Source of the DNA: Candidatus Methanoplasma termitum
GTDB taxonomy: Archaea > Thermoplasmatota > Thermoplasmata > Methanomassiliicoccales > Methanomethylophilaceae
Reading direction: 5' to 3'
Length of the DNA: 64,000 nt
Assembly (NCBI RefSeq): GCF_000800805.1
Contig: NZ_CP010070.1
Location: 1,424,670-1,488,669, forward strand
The notes under the pieces are model-generated. The model was not told the origin of the DNA. It was given only the letters and a program-made list of their open reading frames with translations, and made no database searches. A program made the position numbers and the translations under genes. Position 1 is the stretch's first letter, and each line of letters begins with the position of its first letter. This document shows, in pieces, positions 45,460 through 53,396 of this stretch.

Positions 45460-46701
45460 TCAGAGTTTTTCTCTGAGAAGGAAATCGTGTAAGTGTATGC
45501 CTCTGACACCGTTCCTGTCCTCATTCCAGAACGTGTCCGTTGTTACAACATATTTCGGATAGTGATCCTGTATATCTTCCAAGGGAGAGAACTCCCTCTC
45601 GATAGTTTCGGCACTCTTGAGCTCCGCGCATACCTGGACATAGACTTTCTCACCGCCGTTTATTTTCTCCGCAACGAAGTCTATTTCCTTTGTACCCATC
45701 TTGCCGACATATACCTTGTAACCACGGCGGACTAGGTCGTTGTGGACAATATTCTCCAAAACCCCTGACCTATTTGTTGTTTTCATATCGCGGACAGCAT
45801 ATTGCAGCGAATGATCTGCCAAATAATACTTGTCGTTACTGTCCAAAAGCCTTTTTCCTTTGACGTCGTATTTGCTGACGCGTTTTATCAGAAGGGCTTT
45901 CTCCAAATGCCCGATATAACTGCTTATCGTCTCATAGTCGACCCCTCCGCCGCCACTTTTGATATAGTCTGCGATTTTTCTGTCTGAAATGAAAAACCCA
46001 ACGTTATCATAGAGGAAAGAAACGATCTTTTCCAAAAGCGGTGCGTTTTTTATTTTATTTCTTTCGATCACGTCTTTCAGAACAACCGCGGATTGTATGT
46101 CTGAAATGACCTGTCTGGCCTGCTCATCTGTGAACCTTATCGAAGACAGCAAGGGGAATCCCCCGGAACGTATATATTCGTCCAACAGGCCATACCTGCC
46201 GTACTGGATGCCCTCATCGAGGCCAAATTCCTTTCTGAAATTGATGAACTCTTTAAAGGACAGAGTCCGTGCCTCGAAAGAAACGTATCTTCCTGCCAGC
46301 AAGGTTGCCAGTTCCCCCGACAGAAGCTTTGAGTTGGAACCTGTAATATAGATGTCGGTATTTTTGAGCCTCAGCGAGTTTACGGCCTTCTCCCAACCTG
46401 TCACCTCTTGTATCTCATCTAAAAAAATGTAGTACCTCTTATCATCCTTCATTTTTTCCTTGATGTATTGATTAAGATCCTTGTATGAAACAATGTTATC
46501 AAAATCAGAGTCTTCAAAATTGATGAAGATTATGTGATCTTCATCTACTGTCTTCATTATCTCTTGCTTTATTAGATTGAGTATCCCCGACTTCCCACAC
46601 CTTCTTACGCCCGTGATGACCTTGATCAGCGGCTTATCAATAAATCCCTTTAACTGAGTTGTGTATACTTCCCTTTCAACAAGCTTTTCCATCTCTGCCA
46701 T
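45460..46701 (-). CDS. AAA_14/DUF4143 family ATPase
   Basis: A 413-aa ATPase of the widespread AAA_14-DUF4143 family. Walker A is ITGVRRCGKSGIL near residue 30, Walker B YYIFLDEIQEV, and ITGSNSKLL is the sensor. FEARTLSFKEF, a DUF4143 C-terminal part and an endonuclease-like end (GTKEIDFVAEKINGGEKVYVQV) follow. That last motif looks like the D...ExK of a restriction-endonuclease fold. Biological role is unknown; members are often mobile or defence-associated. The start is taken at 46701; the open frame continues upstream through three palindromic repeats to 46854, giving a Cys-rich extension that may or may not be translated. Confidence 0.88.
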   Translation of the reverse strand: MAEMEKLVEREVYTTQLKGFIDKPLIKVITGVRRCGKSGILNLIKQEIMKTVDEDHIIFINFEDSDFDNIVSYKDLNQYIKEKMKDDKRYYIFLDEIQEVTGWEKAVNSLRLKNTDIYITGSNSKLLSGELATLLAGRYVSFEARTLSFKEFINFRKEFGLDEGIQYGRYGLLDEYIRSGGFPLLSSIRFTDEQARQVISDIQSAVVLKDVIERNKIKNAPLLEKIVSFLYDNVGFFISDRKIADYIKSGGGGVDYETISSYIGHLEKALLIKRVSKYDVKGKRLLDSNDKYYLADHSLQYAVRDMKTTNRSGVLENIVHNDLVRRGYKVYVGKMGTKEIDFVAEKINGGEKVYVQVCAELKSAETIEREFSPLEDIQDHYPKYVVTTDTFWNEDRNGVRGIHLHDFLLREKL

Positions 46702-46742
46702 ATTTTTGATATGACTTTTGCAGTATATTATTGTATTTATTG

Positions 46743-46845
46743 TGCAAGTGTTACACTTGCATAAAGCATAATTATTAGCGTTAATGCAAGTGTTACACTT
46801 GCACAAAACACAATTATCAGCATTCATGCAAGTGTAACACTTGCA
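46743..46845. repeat. Three 19-bp palindromes at an exact 42-bp period
   Basis: TGCAAGTGTTACACTTGCA occurs at 46743-46761 and 46785-46803. TGCAAGTGTAACACTTGCA, its reverse complement, is at 46827-46845. Each is a perfect palindrome apart from the central base. Spacers of 23 bp are partly conserved (AATTATTAGCGTT / AATTATCAGCATT). The array lies 42 bp upstream of the ATPase start and 115 bp before the divergent HPS-RraA gene. The 42-bp period (four helical turns, also 14 codons) suits operator sites on one face of DNA. The same bases read as Cys-rich 14-residue repeats in the ATPase frame. Confidence 0.9.
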
Positions 46846-46959
46846 ATATGCCATTCAAAATACAGTCGTGTCGGCATAATGCCACACAATTATACTGTTT
46901 TTCATGTTCGTTAATCGACACTCAATAACTGTAAATAACGCCCCGTTAATCACTACGAT

Positions 46960-48252
46960 ATGAAACCGGTCTTGCAGGTAGCTTTGGACCTTATGCAGTT
47001 GAACCGTGCTGTCACTATCGCACATGAAGCGGTAGAGGGCGGCGCGGATTGGATCGAAGTGGGCACTCCGCTGATCAAAAGCGAGGGCGCCGAAGCTGTC
47101 AGAACACTGCGCAGGGAATTCCCCGGCAGGAAGCTCATTGCCGACACAAAAACAATGGATGTCGGCGGGCTCGAGGTTGAAATGATGGCAAAGGCGGGTG
47201 CGGATGTTGTAACTGTCCTGGGCCTTGCCGACGATTCTACAATAGCGGAAGCGGTTTCCTCCGGAAGGAAGTACGGCGCCGAGATCATGGTAGACATGAT
47301 CAATGTGCCAGACCGTGTTTTGAGAGCAAAAGCGGTAGAGAAGCTCGGCGTTTCATACATCTGTCTTCACATGGGTATCGATACCCAAATGAAAGGAGAA
47401 GGAGCACCTGTCGACATTCTCAGAAAGATCGCTCAGGAGGTATCGATCCCTGTTGCGGCAGCCGGAGGAATAACCGTTGAGACCGCACCTGCATACGTTA
47501 AAGCGGGGGCCTCGATCATAATAGTCGGCGGCGGGATCATCAAAGCTGCCGATGTGAAACAATCTGCTAAGGACATGTTATCATCCATGTCCGGGCAGAA
47601 GGTCAGCACCGTACTCTCAAAGAAATATGGGGAAGAGGAGCTGTTCAAGGCATTCTCAAAGGCTTCGACCTGCAACATATCCGACGCATTCCACAAAAAA
47701 GGAGTGATAATGGGTCTGAGGCCGTTCATAGCCGAAGGCGTTAGGATGGTCGGCAGGGCGCTTACCGTCCAAACTGCGAACGGGGACTGGGCAAAGCCCG
47801 TGGAAGCGATTGACAGAGCGAAACCCGGCGATGTCATTGTCATCGATGTTGGGAATGCTCCGATGGCGGTGTGGGGAGAACTTGCCTCCAACTCTGCAGT
47901 TACCATGGGCGTTGTCGGTGTTGTCATCGACGGTGCGATAAGGGACATTGACGACATAAAGAAAATGAAATTCCCGGCGTTCGCAAGATCTGTGGTACCG
48001 TGTGCGGGAGAGCCTAAAGGTTACGGCGGGATCGGCATGGAGGTCACCATCGGGGGGCAGACCGTACGTACGGGAGACTGGATCATCGGCGACGAGAACG
48101 GGCTCATGGTCGTACCGAAAGAGGTCGCTGTCGAAGTTGCCAACCGGACCGTTGATATCAATGAAAGGGAGAACAGGACCAGGGAAGAGATCAAAAGAGG
48201 TTCCACACTTTCGAAGGTCAACGAACTCGCAAAGTGGGAACCTGTAAAGTAG
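46960..48252 (+). CDS. Bifunctional 3-hexulose-6-phosphate synthase / RraA-like protein
   Basis: A 430-aa fusion. Residues ~1-212 form an orotidine-decarboxylase-type barrel, hexulose-6-phosphate synthase. ALDLMQLNRAV, EVGTPLIKSEG, the catalytic LIADTKTMDVGG, and AAGGITVETAP support this. Residues ~218-430 form an RraA/HMG-aldolase-like domain (VGRALTVQTANGDW, VIVIDVGNAPMAVWGELASN, GVVIDGAIRDIDDI, DENGLMVVP). Archaeal HPS runs in reverse to make ribulose-5-phosphate for nucleotides and releases formaldehyde; the RraA part has no settled role. The fusion is known in archaea. Ends convergent with htpX, 2 bp away. Confidence 0.95.
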   Translation: MKPVLQVALDLMQLNRAVTIAHEAVEGGADWIEVGTPLIKSEGAEAVRTLRREFPGRKLIADTKTMDVGGLEVEMMAKAGADVVTVLGLADDSTIAEAVSSGRKYGAEIMVDMINVPDRVLRAKAVEKLGVSYICLHMGIDTQMKGEGAPVDILRKIAQEVSIPVAAAGGITVETAPAYVKAGASIIIVGGGIIKAADVKQSAKDMLSSMSGQKVSTVLSKKYGEEELFKAFSKASTCNISDAFHKKGVIMGLRPFIAEGVRMVGRALTVQTANGDWAKPVEAIDRAKPGDVIVIDVGNAPMAVWGELASNSAVTMGVVGVVIDGAIRDIDDIKKMKFPAFARSVVPCAGEPKGYGGIGMEVTIGGQTVRTGDWIIGDENGLMVVPKEVAVEVANRTVDINERENRTREEIKRGSTLSKVNELAKWEPVK

Positions 48253-48254
48253 GA

Positions 48255-49172
48255 TCAGTAAGGCCTGTCCTTTTTGCTGAAGGGGTCTGTCTGCCTCGGG
48301 GTCCTTTCGCTGTCCATCTTTGCAGCGAGATCCATGAGCCTGGCTATTCTGTCATCCATCGGGGGGTGGGTGCTGAAGAGTTTCCTGAAGTAATTCTTAT
48401 TGGAAATTGGGTTTGATATCCACAGGCTCTCATAACTTGTGTTGCTGTAATCACTGCTCGGTGCTTTTACACCACCCTCGATACTTTGAAGGGCCCTCGC
48501 AAGCGCACGCGGGTTGCCGGTGATCTTCGCCCCCGATTCATCGGCAAGGTATTCCCGATTTCTTGATATGCCGAGCTGCACAAGTATGGCTGCGATAGGG
48601 ATGGTTACGCTGACGACAAGTGCGACGATGACCATATAGATGCTCCTCTGATTACCCGTGAAGGCCATCCAGAACGCCCATCTTCCAAGGAATGACAACA
48701 CGGCCGCCATAGTCGATGCCACCGTCATTACTAGGATGTCCCTGTTCTTTATGTGGGAGATCTCGTGTGCTATCACGCCTTCCAGTTCATCATCTTTGAG
48801 AAGTCCGAGGATGCCTCTTGTGGCAACGACCGCCGCATTCTTCGGGTTCCTTCCCGTTGCGAACGCATTCGGCATAGCCAGTTCGGAAACTCCGACCTCC
48901 GGCATCGGGACCCCGGCTTTTTCTGATACTTTCCTAACTATAGCGTACAGCCTCGGCTCTTCCGCTTCGGACACGATGCGTACTTTGTTAGCTCTCAGCG
49001 CGCTTTTCTTGGAGAAGAAATACGCATATACGTTGAACACGACCGCCAATGATAACATTGCGATCATGCCGATCCACATCTGACCGAAAAACCATCCTAC
49101 CAGCCATCCTACGGCAACAAGTATGATTGTCATCACGATGAACATAACTGCGGTCCTGACCTGCCAAATCAT
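48255..49172 (-). CDS. htpX: HtpX family zinc metalloprotease
   Basis: A 305-aa membrane-bound M48 protease for quality control of membrane proteins. Two N-terminal helices (FIVMTIILVAVGWLVGWFFG; MWIGMIAMLSLAVVFNVYAYF) are followed by the zinc motif HEISH at 136-140. Two further helices follow, then EYLADESGAK, which supplies the third zinc ligand. AMPNAFATGRNPKNAAVVAT is the family signature, split here as AMPNAFATGRNP. Length is normal. Transcribed alone, with a TATA-like element near 49207-49217. Confidence 0.95.
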   Translation of the reverse strand: MIWQVRTAVMFIVMTIILVAVGWLVGWFFGQMWIGMIAMLSLAVVFNVYAYFFSKKSALRANKVRIVSEAEEPRLYAIVRKVSEKAGVPMPEVGVSELAMPNAFATGRNPKNAAVVATRGILGLLKDDELEGVIAHEISHIKNRDILVMTVASTMAAVLSFLGRWAFWMAFTGNQRSIYMVIVALVVSVTIPIAAILVQLGISRNREYLADESGAKITGNPRALARALQSIEGGVKAPSSDYSNTSYESLWISNPISNKNYFRKLFSTHPPMDDRIARLMDLAAKMDSERTPRQTDPFSKKDRPY

Positions 49173-49318
49173 GGTATCACTCAGCTTGGTACTATTCCGA
49201 GCGTATTTGAATATATCTTTGAAAAGAACTGCTCAAAAAGCAAATGTTAATGTGAACAGTGTTTATATTGCTAAATGGGATGATAAATTAGTTTTATAAT
49301 GACATAAAGGTGATAAAG

Positions 49319-49699
49319 ATGCAAGAAACAAACAGGATCGAATTCGAGAGAGAGCTGAACGAACGCTTTGTACGTACTGTTGTTTCTTTCCTGAATTACA
49401 CAGGAGGCGGTGAGATCATCGTCGGCATCGATGATAACGGCGCAGCAATCGGGGTGGATGACCCAGACACCGTACAGCGAAAAGCGGTCGACCTCATACG
49501 CAACAATATCCGCCCGCAGACCCTCGGTCTTTTCGACGTTGTTGCGGATAAAATAGATGACAACGATATTGTTCGCGTGATAGTCTCATGCGGACAGCAG
49601 CGCCCTTACTACATCAGAAAGAAGGGGGAATGGATAATCGACATAAAACCGGCATTGCTTTCGGAACGACCGACAAAGAGACGGCGCAAGGAACCTTGA
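49319..49699 (+). pseudogene. Truncated AlbA_2 (Schlafen AlbA_2) domain protein
   Basis: A 126-aa frame carrying an AlbA_2 domain: EFERELNERFVRTVVSFLNY, GGGEIIVGIDDNGAAIGVDD, IRNNIRPQ, and RPYYIRKKG. Usual members run to 400-500 aa with further domains and continue after the KKG with a glycine-rich GxxxRxGS stretch. Here the frame instead yields EWIIDIKPALL and stops. Another frame from 49630 reads MDNRHKTGIAFGTTDKETAQG, closer to the expected continuation, then stops at 49708. This suggests a frameshifted and truncated gene. ATG 49319 has AAAGGTG upstream and a TATA-like TTTTATAAT near 49292. Confidence 0.6.
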
Positions 49700-49857
49700 T
49701 GGTTTAGGCGACTGCCGATGCGATCTGTTGACGGTGTTGCGCCAACACAGATGCGCTCAATACCGTCTGGGGCAGTTTCCGTTCGTTACTTCGAGTCGTA
49801 GTTTGCCGGCATCGGGCAGTAGCTGTAAACAGAGATCTGTTGCGCCGGATCCCGCTT

Positions 49858-50619
49858 TCAAAGATCGACGCTTATGCTTGAACCGACGTAGAAATTATTA
49901 ACTCCTTTGATACCGAGGACGGCTCTCATGTACATGATCCCGTTGACGCCGGTGCAGTGATTGATATAAAGGGAATTACAATTCTTCTCGGAGAACAGGT
50001 TTGCGACCGCTTCCGCTTTGGTCTTTTCTTTTTTGCCCATGTGCAGTCCGCCGACGTATCCGTGCGGGTACGCCCCGAATTTGCTTTTCACGGCCTCCAT
50101 AACTTTGTCAGCACCTGCATGGGAACACGAGGAGATCACGATCGGCCCCTTCCTCGATCTTATCACAATGAACGATTCCGTCTCTTCTTTGCCGATGTCC
50201 ATCGGAGCGGAGACGAATACTTTGTCGGCTATTTCTTTCCAATCGTTGATCTCGACGATGTCCGCCTTATCTGCGATGTCCTCTCCGATCTGTATCCCGC
50301 CGCCGGTACCGAACATGGTCTTTGTGCCCATTGCAAATCTCGGAGCATATATGAGCAACGGCGTCTCCCTTTCCCGGAGCAGGGTGTCCAGCCCTCCCGC
50401 ATGGCCTTTGTGCCCATGGGAGATCACAACCGTGTTTATCATCTCTGGCTCTATGTCAAGGAACGAAAGATTGTGCATAAGGTACCTTCCCCTTCTGCCT
50501 GTATCAAAAAGTATCTTATTGCTGCCTATCTCTATCAGCACCGAAAATCCTTCCGCTCCGATGAGCGGGGTGCCTTCTACCGCACCTTCGTCGTAGACGC
50601 TGGTTATCTTTGCCTCCAT
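49858..50619 (-). CDS. Metallo-beta-lactamase-fold hydrolase, dihydropterin-phosphate synthase-like
   Basis: A 253-aa protein of the MBL subfamily that includes the archaeal ribofuranosylaminobenzene 5'-phosphate dihydropterin enzymes of methanopterin synthesis (MJ0301-like). The features are GAEGFSVLIEIGSNKILFDTG, VVISHGHKGHAGGLD, FVSAPM, ISSCSHAG, YVGGLHMG and the terminal INHCTG. The metal motif reads HGHKGH, so the Asp of HxHxDH is Gly. That predicts altered metal occupancy, and the exact reaction is uncertain. Lies 40 bp downstream of the TatD-like gene on the same strand, with GGAGG and AAGGA before the ATG. Confidence 0.8.
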   Translation of the reverse strand: MEAKITSVYDEGAVEGTPLIGAEGFSVLIEIGSNKILFDTGRRGRYLMHNLSFLDIEPEMINTVVISHGHKGHAGGLDTLLRERETPLLIYAPRFAMGTKTMFGTGGGIQIGEDIADKADIVEINDWKEIADKVFVSAPMDIGKEETESFIVIRSRKGPIVISSCSHAGADKVMEAVKSKFGAYPHGYVGGLHMGKKEKTKAEAVANLFSEKNCNSLYINHCTGVNGIMYMRAVLGIKGVNNFYVGSSISVDL

Positions 50620-50659
50620 GTCCTTCGCCTCCGTATTCCTCTTTTCATTGAATAATGTT

Positions 50660-51496
50660 TCAACGGCGATAGTATCTATTCGGAATGTCCGAACATATCC
50701 TGTTCACATCTTCTTCCGTGAGCTTACCGTTCGCAAGGAACATCTTTATTTTCGTCGGGACGGTCGTTATAGGCATCATCATGTCGGGTTTTTCGGGATC
50801 GTCGATGTAATCGGTCTCGAGCATGAACCTCTTTGACCCTTTTCCGAGAGCTTCGTTGATATTCTTTTTTGAGGCCGGCATGGATGGCATCACGCCGTGC
50901 GTCTCCCCGTCCGTGACAAACGGCGGGGATGAATGTTTGATCACCATGCTCGGTTCGAGGCTCGCGCTCTTCGCCATTTTTGAAAGCGACAGATCCGTAT
51001 CTTCCCTGGATTCGGAATGGATTATCACGGGGCAGTCCAGTTCTTTTGCGTATTCCATACCTCTTGACAAGATCCTGTTTGAAGCTTCCAAAATGTCTGC
51101 TGGCACATCGAAATGAGGCCTTCCTATCTCTCCCAATGCACAAGCCTTCCCCTCACCCACCAGCTTAGCCGCTATATCCATTCCTTCCATCAGGATCTCT
51201 TCCGCCTTTTCGAGACCGTATCTCTCTGCAAGCGGCAGGATCAATACCGGATACGGGCCGACGGCGATGTTTATTTCCAGCTTTGTTGCCGCTCTCGCTT
51301 TTTCGGCGAGAGAGAAGGTTATGCCGTAAGAGTCGATGAAATCGTTCCCTTTTGTTATTTTGACCTGTTTGTACGGCAACGTGACAAGAGTGAATCCTGT
51401 GCCTCCGGCCGACTCGAACTCCCTGACGGCGTCCACATTCCTACCGGACGGGTCCATGTGGATATGATTGTCATAAACTGGGATCTTTTCGGCCAT
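50660..51496 (-). CDS. TatD-related metal-dependent hydrolase
   Basis: A 278-aa amidohydrolase-fold protein of the archaeal TatD-like group. It opens KIPVYDNHIHMDPSGRN with the HxH metal pair. Other ligand-bearing motifs are ALGEIGRPHFDV, CPVIIHSESRED, VIKHSSPPF and FMLETDYIDDP. TatD relatives are 3'-exonucleases, but the archaeal branch is not well characterised. I start at MAEKIPVY; the frame stays open to 51559, but that would cross into the divergent priS gene. Shares a 52-bp divergent promoter region with priS. Confidence 0.88.
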   Translation of the reverse strand: MAEKIPVYDNHIHMDPSGRNVDAVREFESAGGTGFTLVTLPYKQVKITKGNDFIDSYGITFSLAEKARAATKLEINIAVGPYPVLILPLAERYGLEKAEEILMEGMDIAAKLVGEGKACALGEIGRPHFDVPADILEASNRILSRGMEYAKELDCPVIIHSESREDTDLSLSKMAKSASLEPSMVIKHSSPPFVTDGETHGVMPSMPASKKNINEALGKGSKRFMLETDYIDDPEKPDMMMPITTVPTKIKMFLANGKLTEEDVNRICSDIPNRYYRR

Positions 51497-51513
51497 ATCG
51501 GTAAAGCGGCAGA

Positions 51514-51529
51514 CAATATAATTATACAT
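51514..51529. promoter_or_regulatory. Shared divergent TATA region of priS and the TatD-like gene
   Basis: AATATAATTATACATT is AT-rich and nearly symmetric. On the plus strand TTATACAT (51522-51529) is ~25 bp before the priS ATG at 51549, which would make priS leaderless. On the minus strand the same block gives a TATA candidate ~20-25 bp before the TatD-like ATG at 51496. One element may serve both genes. Confidence 0.55.
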
Positions 51530-51548
51530 TACCTGATTCGAGTATGCT

Positions 51549-52772
51549 ATGGACGCCAATTCCCGCTTCCTGCTGAAATCCTTCAGGAAATATTACAAGG
51601 AGAACCCTCCGATAATGCCGGACCGTTTCACAAAAAGGGAATTCGGTTTCATGTTCTTCGATAGACAGATGGTGCAAAGGCATATGGGTTTCCCCACACC
51701 GGAGGAATTGAACAGATTCATGATCGCGCAGGTGCCCAGCCACAGTTACTATTCCACCGCATATTACAGAAAACCGAGCGCCCCGACCATGGAGGAGAAG
51801 GAGTGGCTGGGTGCGGAACTGATATTCGATCTGGACGCGGATCACCTTGAAGGCGCGGACAAGATGTCCTATTCCGAGATGATGATCAAGATCAGAGACG
51901 AGATGATCAATCTTACCGATTCGTTCCTTTTCTCCGATCTGGGCTTTTCAGAGAAGGATGTGCACATAACATTCTCGGGTGGCCGCGGATATCATGCCCA
52001 CATCCCTTCGCAGGAGGTACTTACGCTTGGGACCTACGAAAGAAGAGAGCTTGTCGACTACATCACATGTTCCGGTCTTAACATAGACTGGGTATTCCCG
52101 TTCCACAAGGTCGCAACATCTCAGGTCAAGACCGCGACCGGTACCAGGACCAACGTTGCAAAGGACCGCCTGATACCTGACTCAGAGGCCGGCGGATGGA
52201 GAGGAAGGATGCGGGTCGGGCTGATGGACCTTGTGAACGATGTCTGCGACCTTGACCCGAAAGTATTGAGGAAGATCTATCCGTCGATCTCGGCATCGAA
52301 GACCGCCACTGTGATAAAACTGCAGGAGGACGTGAAAGCGTCGAGGAAAGTGCTCTTCGAAAAGAATACTATGGCAACGCTTGACCGCAACAACCAAGAG
52401 ACCCTCGTAAAGATAATGAAAGAGGATATCGCACCGACCCTTACGGCAGAGGTGGATAAACCGGTCACTCCGGATATCAAAAGGATCATCCGCCTTCCGG
52501 GGTCGATACACGGAAAGACAGGGCTCAGAGTGACGCCGATCACACGTGACGAATTGACAGATTTCGATCCCCTCCAAAGTGCCGTACCTTCCGCATACTC
52601 AGATGAACCGGTCAAGATAACACTGAAGAAGGGTTATGAGTTCGACATGAAGGGAGAACACTTCAAACTGTCCGGAGAGACGGAAGTACCGGAGTTCGCC
52701 GCAATATTCCTGGTCGGCAGACGGGTCGCTGATTATGGATATCTGTCAGAGAAGAAAGAATCCTTGTTCTGA
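51549..52772 (+). CDS. priS: DNA primase small (catalytic) subunit
   Basis: A 407-aa archaeo-eukaryotic primase catalytic subunit that makes primers for replication. The metal-binding catalytic motif is LIFDLDADHLEG, and the phosphate-binding motif is FSGGRGYHAHI. REFGFMFFDRQMVQRH and the late IRLPGSIHGKTGLRV are also diagnostic. Length is typical. The inferred TATA box makes a leaderless start at this ATG. The large subunit priL is not in the window. Close to mcm in the genome only at the ~12 kb scale. Confidence 0.95.
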   Translation: MDANSRFLLKSFRKYYKENPPIMPDRFTKREFGFMFFDRQMVQRHMGFPTPEELNRFMIAQVPSHSYYSTAYYRKPSAPTMEEKEWLGAELIFDLDADHLEGADKMSYSEMMIKIRDEMINLTDSFLFSDLGFSEKDVHITFSGGRGYHAHIPSQEVLTLGTYERRELVDYITCSGLNIDWVFPFHKVATSQVKTATGTRTNVAKDRLIPDSEAGGWRGRMRVGLMDLVNDVCDLDPKVLRKIYPSISASKTATVIKLQEDVKASRKVLFEKNTMATLDRNNQETLVKIMKEDIAPTLTAEVDKPVTPDIKRIIRLPGSIHGKTGLRVTPITRDELTDFDPLQSAVPSAYSDEPVKITLKKGYEFDMKGEHFKLSGETEVPEFAAIFLVGRRVADYGYLSEKKESLF

Positions 52773-52810
52773 GTTTTCTTAACAAGATTAACAGTTCAAC
52801 AATAAAATAA

Positions 52811-52843
52811 CTTATATAGTAAATTGCTAATGGCGTTAGTAAA
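52811..52843 (+). promoter_or_regulatory. marR promoter and candidate autoregulatory site
   Basis: TATA box CTTATATAG (52811-52819) lies ~40 bp before the marR ATG. Two TAGTAAA direct repeats (52817-52823, 52837-52843) and a CTAA-n5-TTAG inverted repeat (52827-52839) cover the expected start site. This is a plausible MarR binding site, not proven. Confidence 0.4.
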
Positions 52844-52854
52844 AAGGGAATGAA

Positions 52855-53295
52855 ATGAATTACGATGATCTCACCACGGAATTCATACGCAATATGCAAC
52901 TGATCCGGAAGGCGACCCATAAAGGGCGCATTCCGGACAGCATCCAAGGCGAGACGTTCGTTCTTATTTTCATAAAAGAAAGACATGGTAAGATCATTCC
53001 CAGTGACATCAGTGATGCTATCGGTGTCAGCTCTGCGCGTGTCGCGACCGCATTGAACAGCCTTGAGAATAAAGGACTCATCACTCGGAGGATCGACAGC
53101 GACGACAGACGCAAGATCATCGTGGAATTGACCCCGGAAGGCATGAAGCTTGCGGAAGAACGCAAAAAGGCGCACACTGAGAGGATCGGAGCAATGCTTG
53201 CGCTGCTGGGAGAGGAGGACTCGGCAGAGCTCGTAAGGATCGTCGGCAGATTGTCGGATATCATTTCAAAAGATTCGACGCTTTGCGACAGATGA
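52855..53295 (+). CDS. MarR family transcriptional regulator
   Basis: A 146-aa winged-helix regulator. The core reads HGKIIPSDISDAIGVSSARVATALNSLENKGLI in blocks, followed by the wing RRIDSDDRRKIIVELTPEGMKL, which is the MarR signature. It lies 101 bp upstream of a two-gene ABC exporter on the same strand. The standard family model would have it repress itself and the exporter and respond to a small toxic ligand; this is inference from position. Confidence 0.9.
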   Translation: MNYDDLTTEFIRNMQLIRKATHKGRIPDSIQGETFVLIFIKERHGKIIPSDISDAIGVSSARVATALNSLENKGLITRRIDSDDRRKIIVELTPEGMKLAEERKKAHTERIGAMLALLGEEDSAELVRIVGRLSDIISKDSTLCDR

Positions 53296-53396
53296 TCCGA
53301 TGATGCATATTCACAACACAACCCGGCGTTAGAGGATGATATTGCGACCGGGACTCCATACTGACTTTAAACAACGACAAAAAACAGGGTAAAACT

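Noticed and set aside
46743..46854. Cys-rich N-terminal extension of the AAA_14 ATPase as a real metal-binding domain
   Set aside because: The ATPase family starts near 46692-46701. The extension is explained by three DNA palindromes whose 42-bp period happens to be a multiple of three. Kept only as an alternative.
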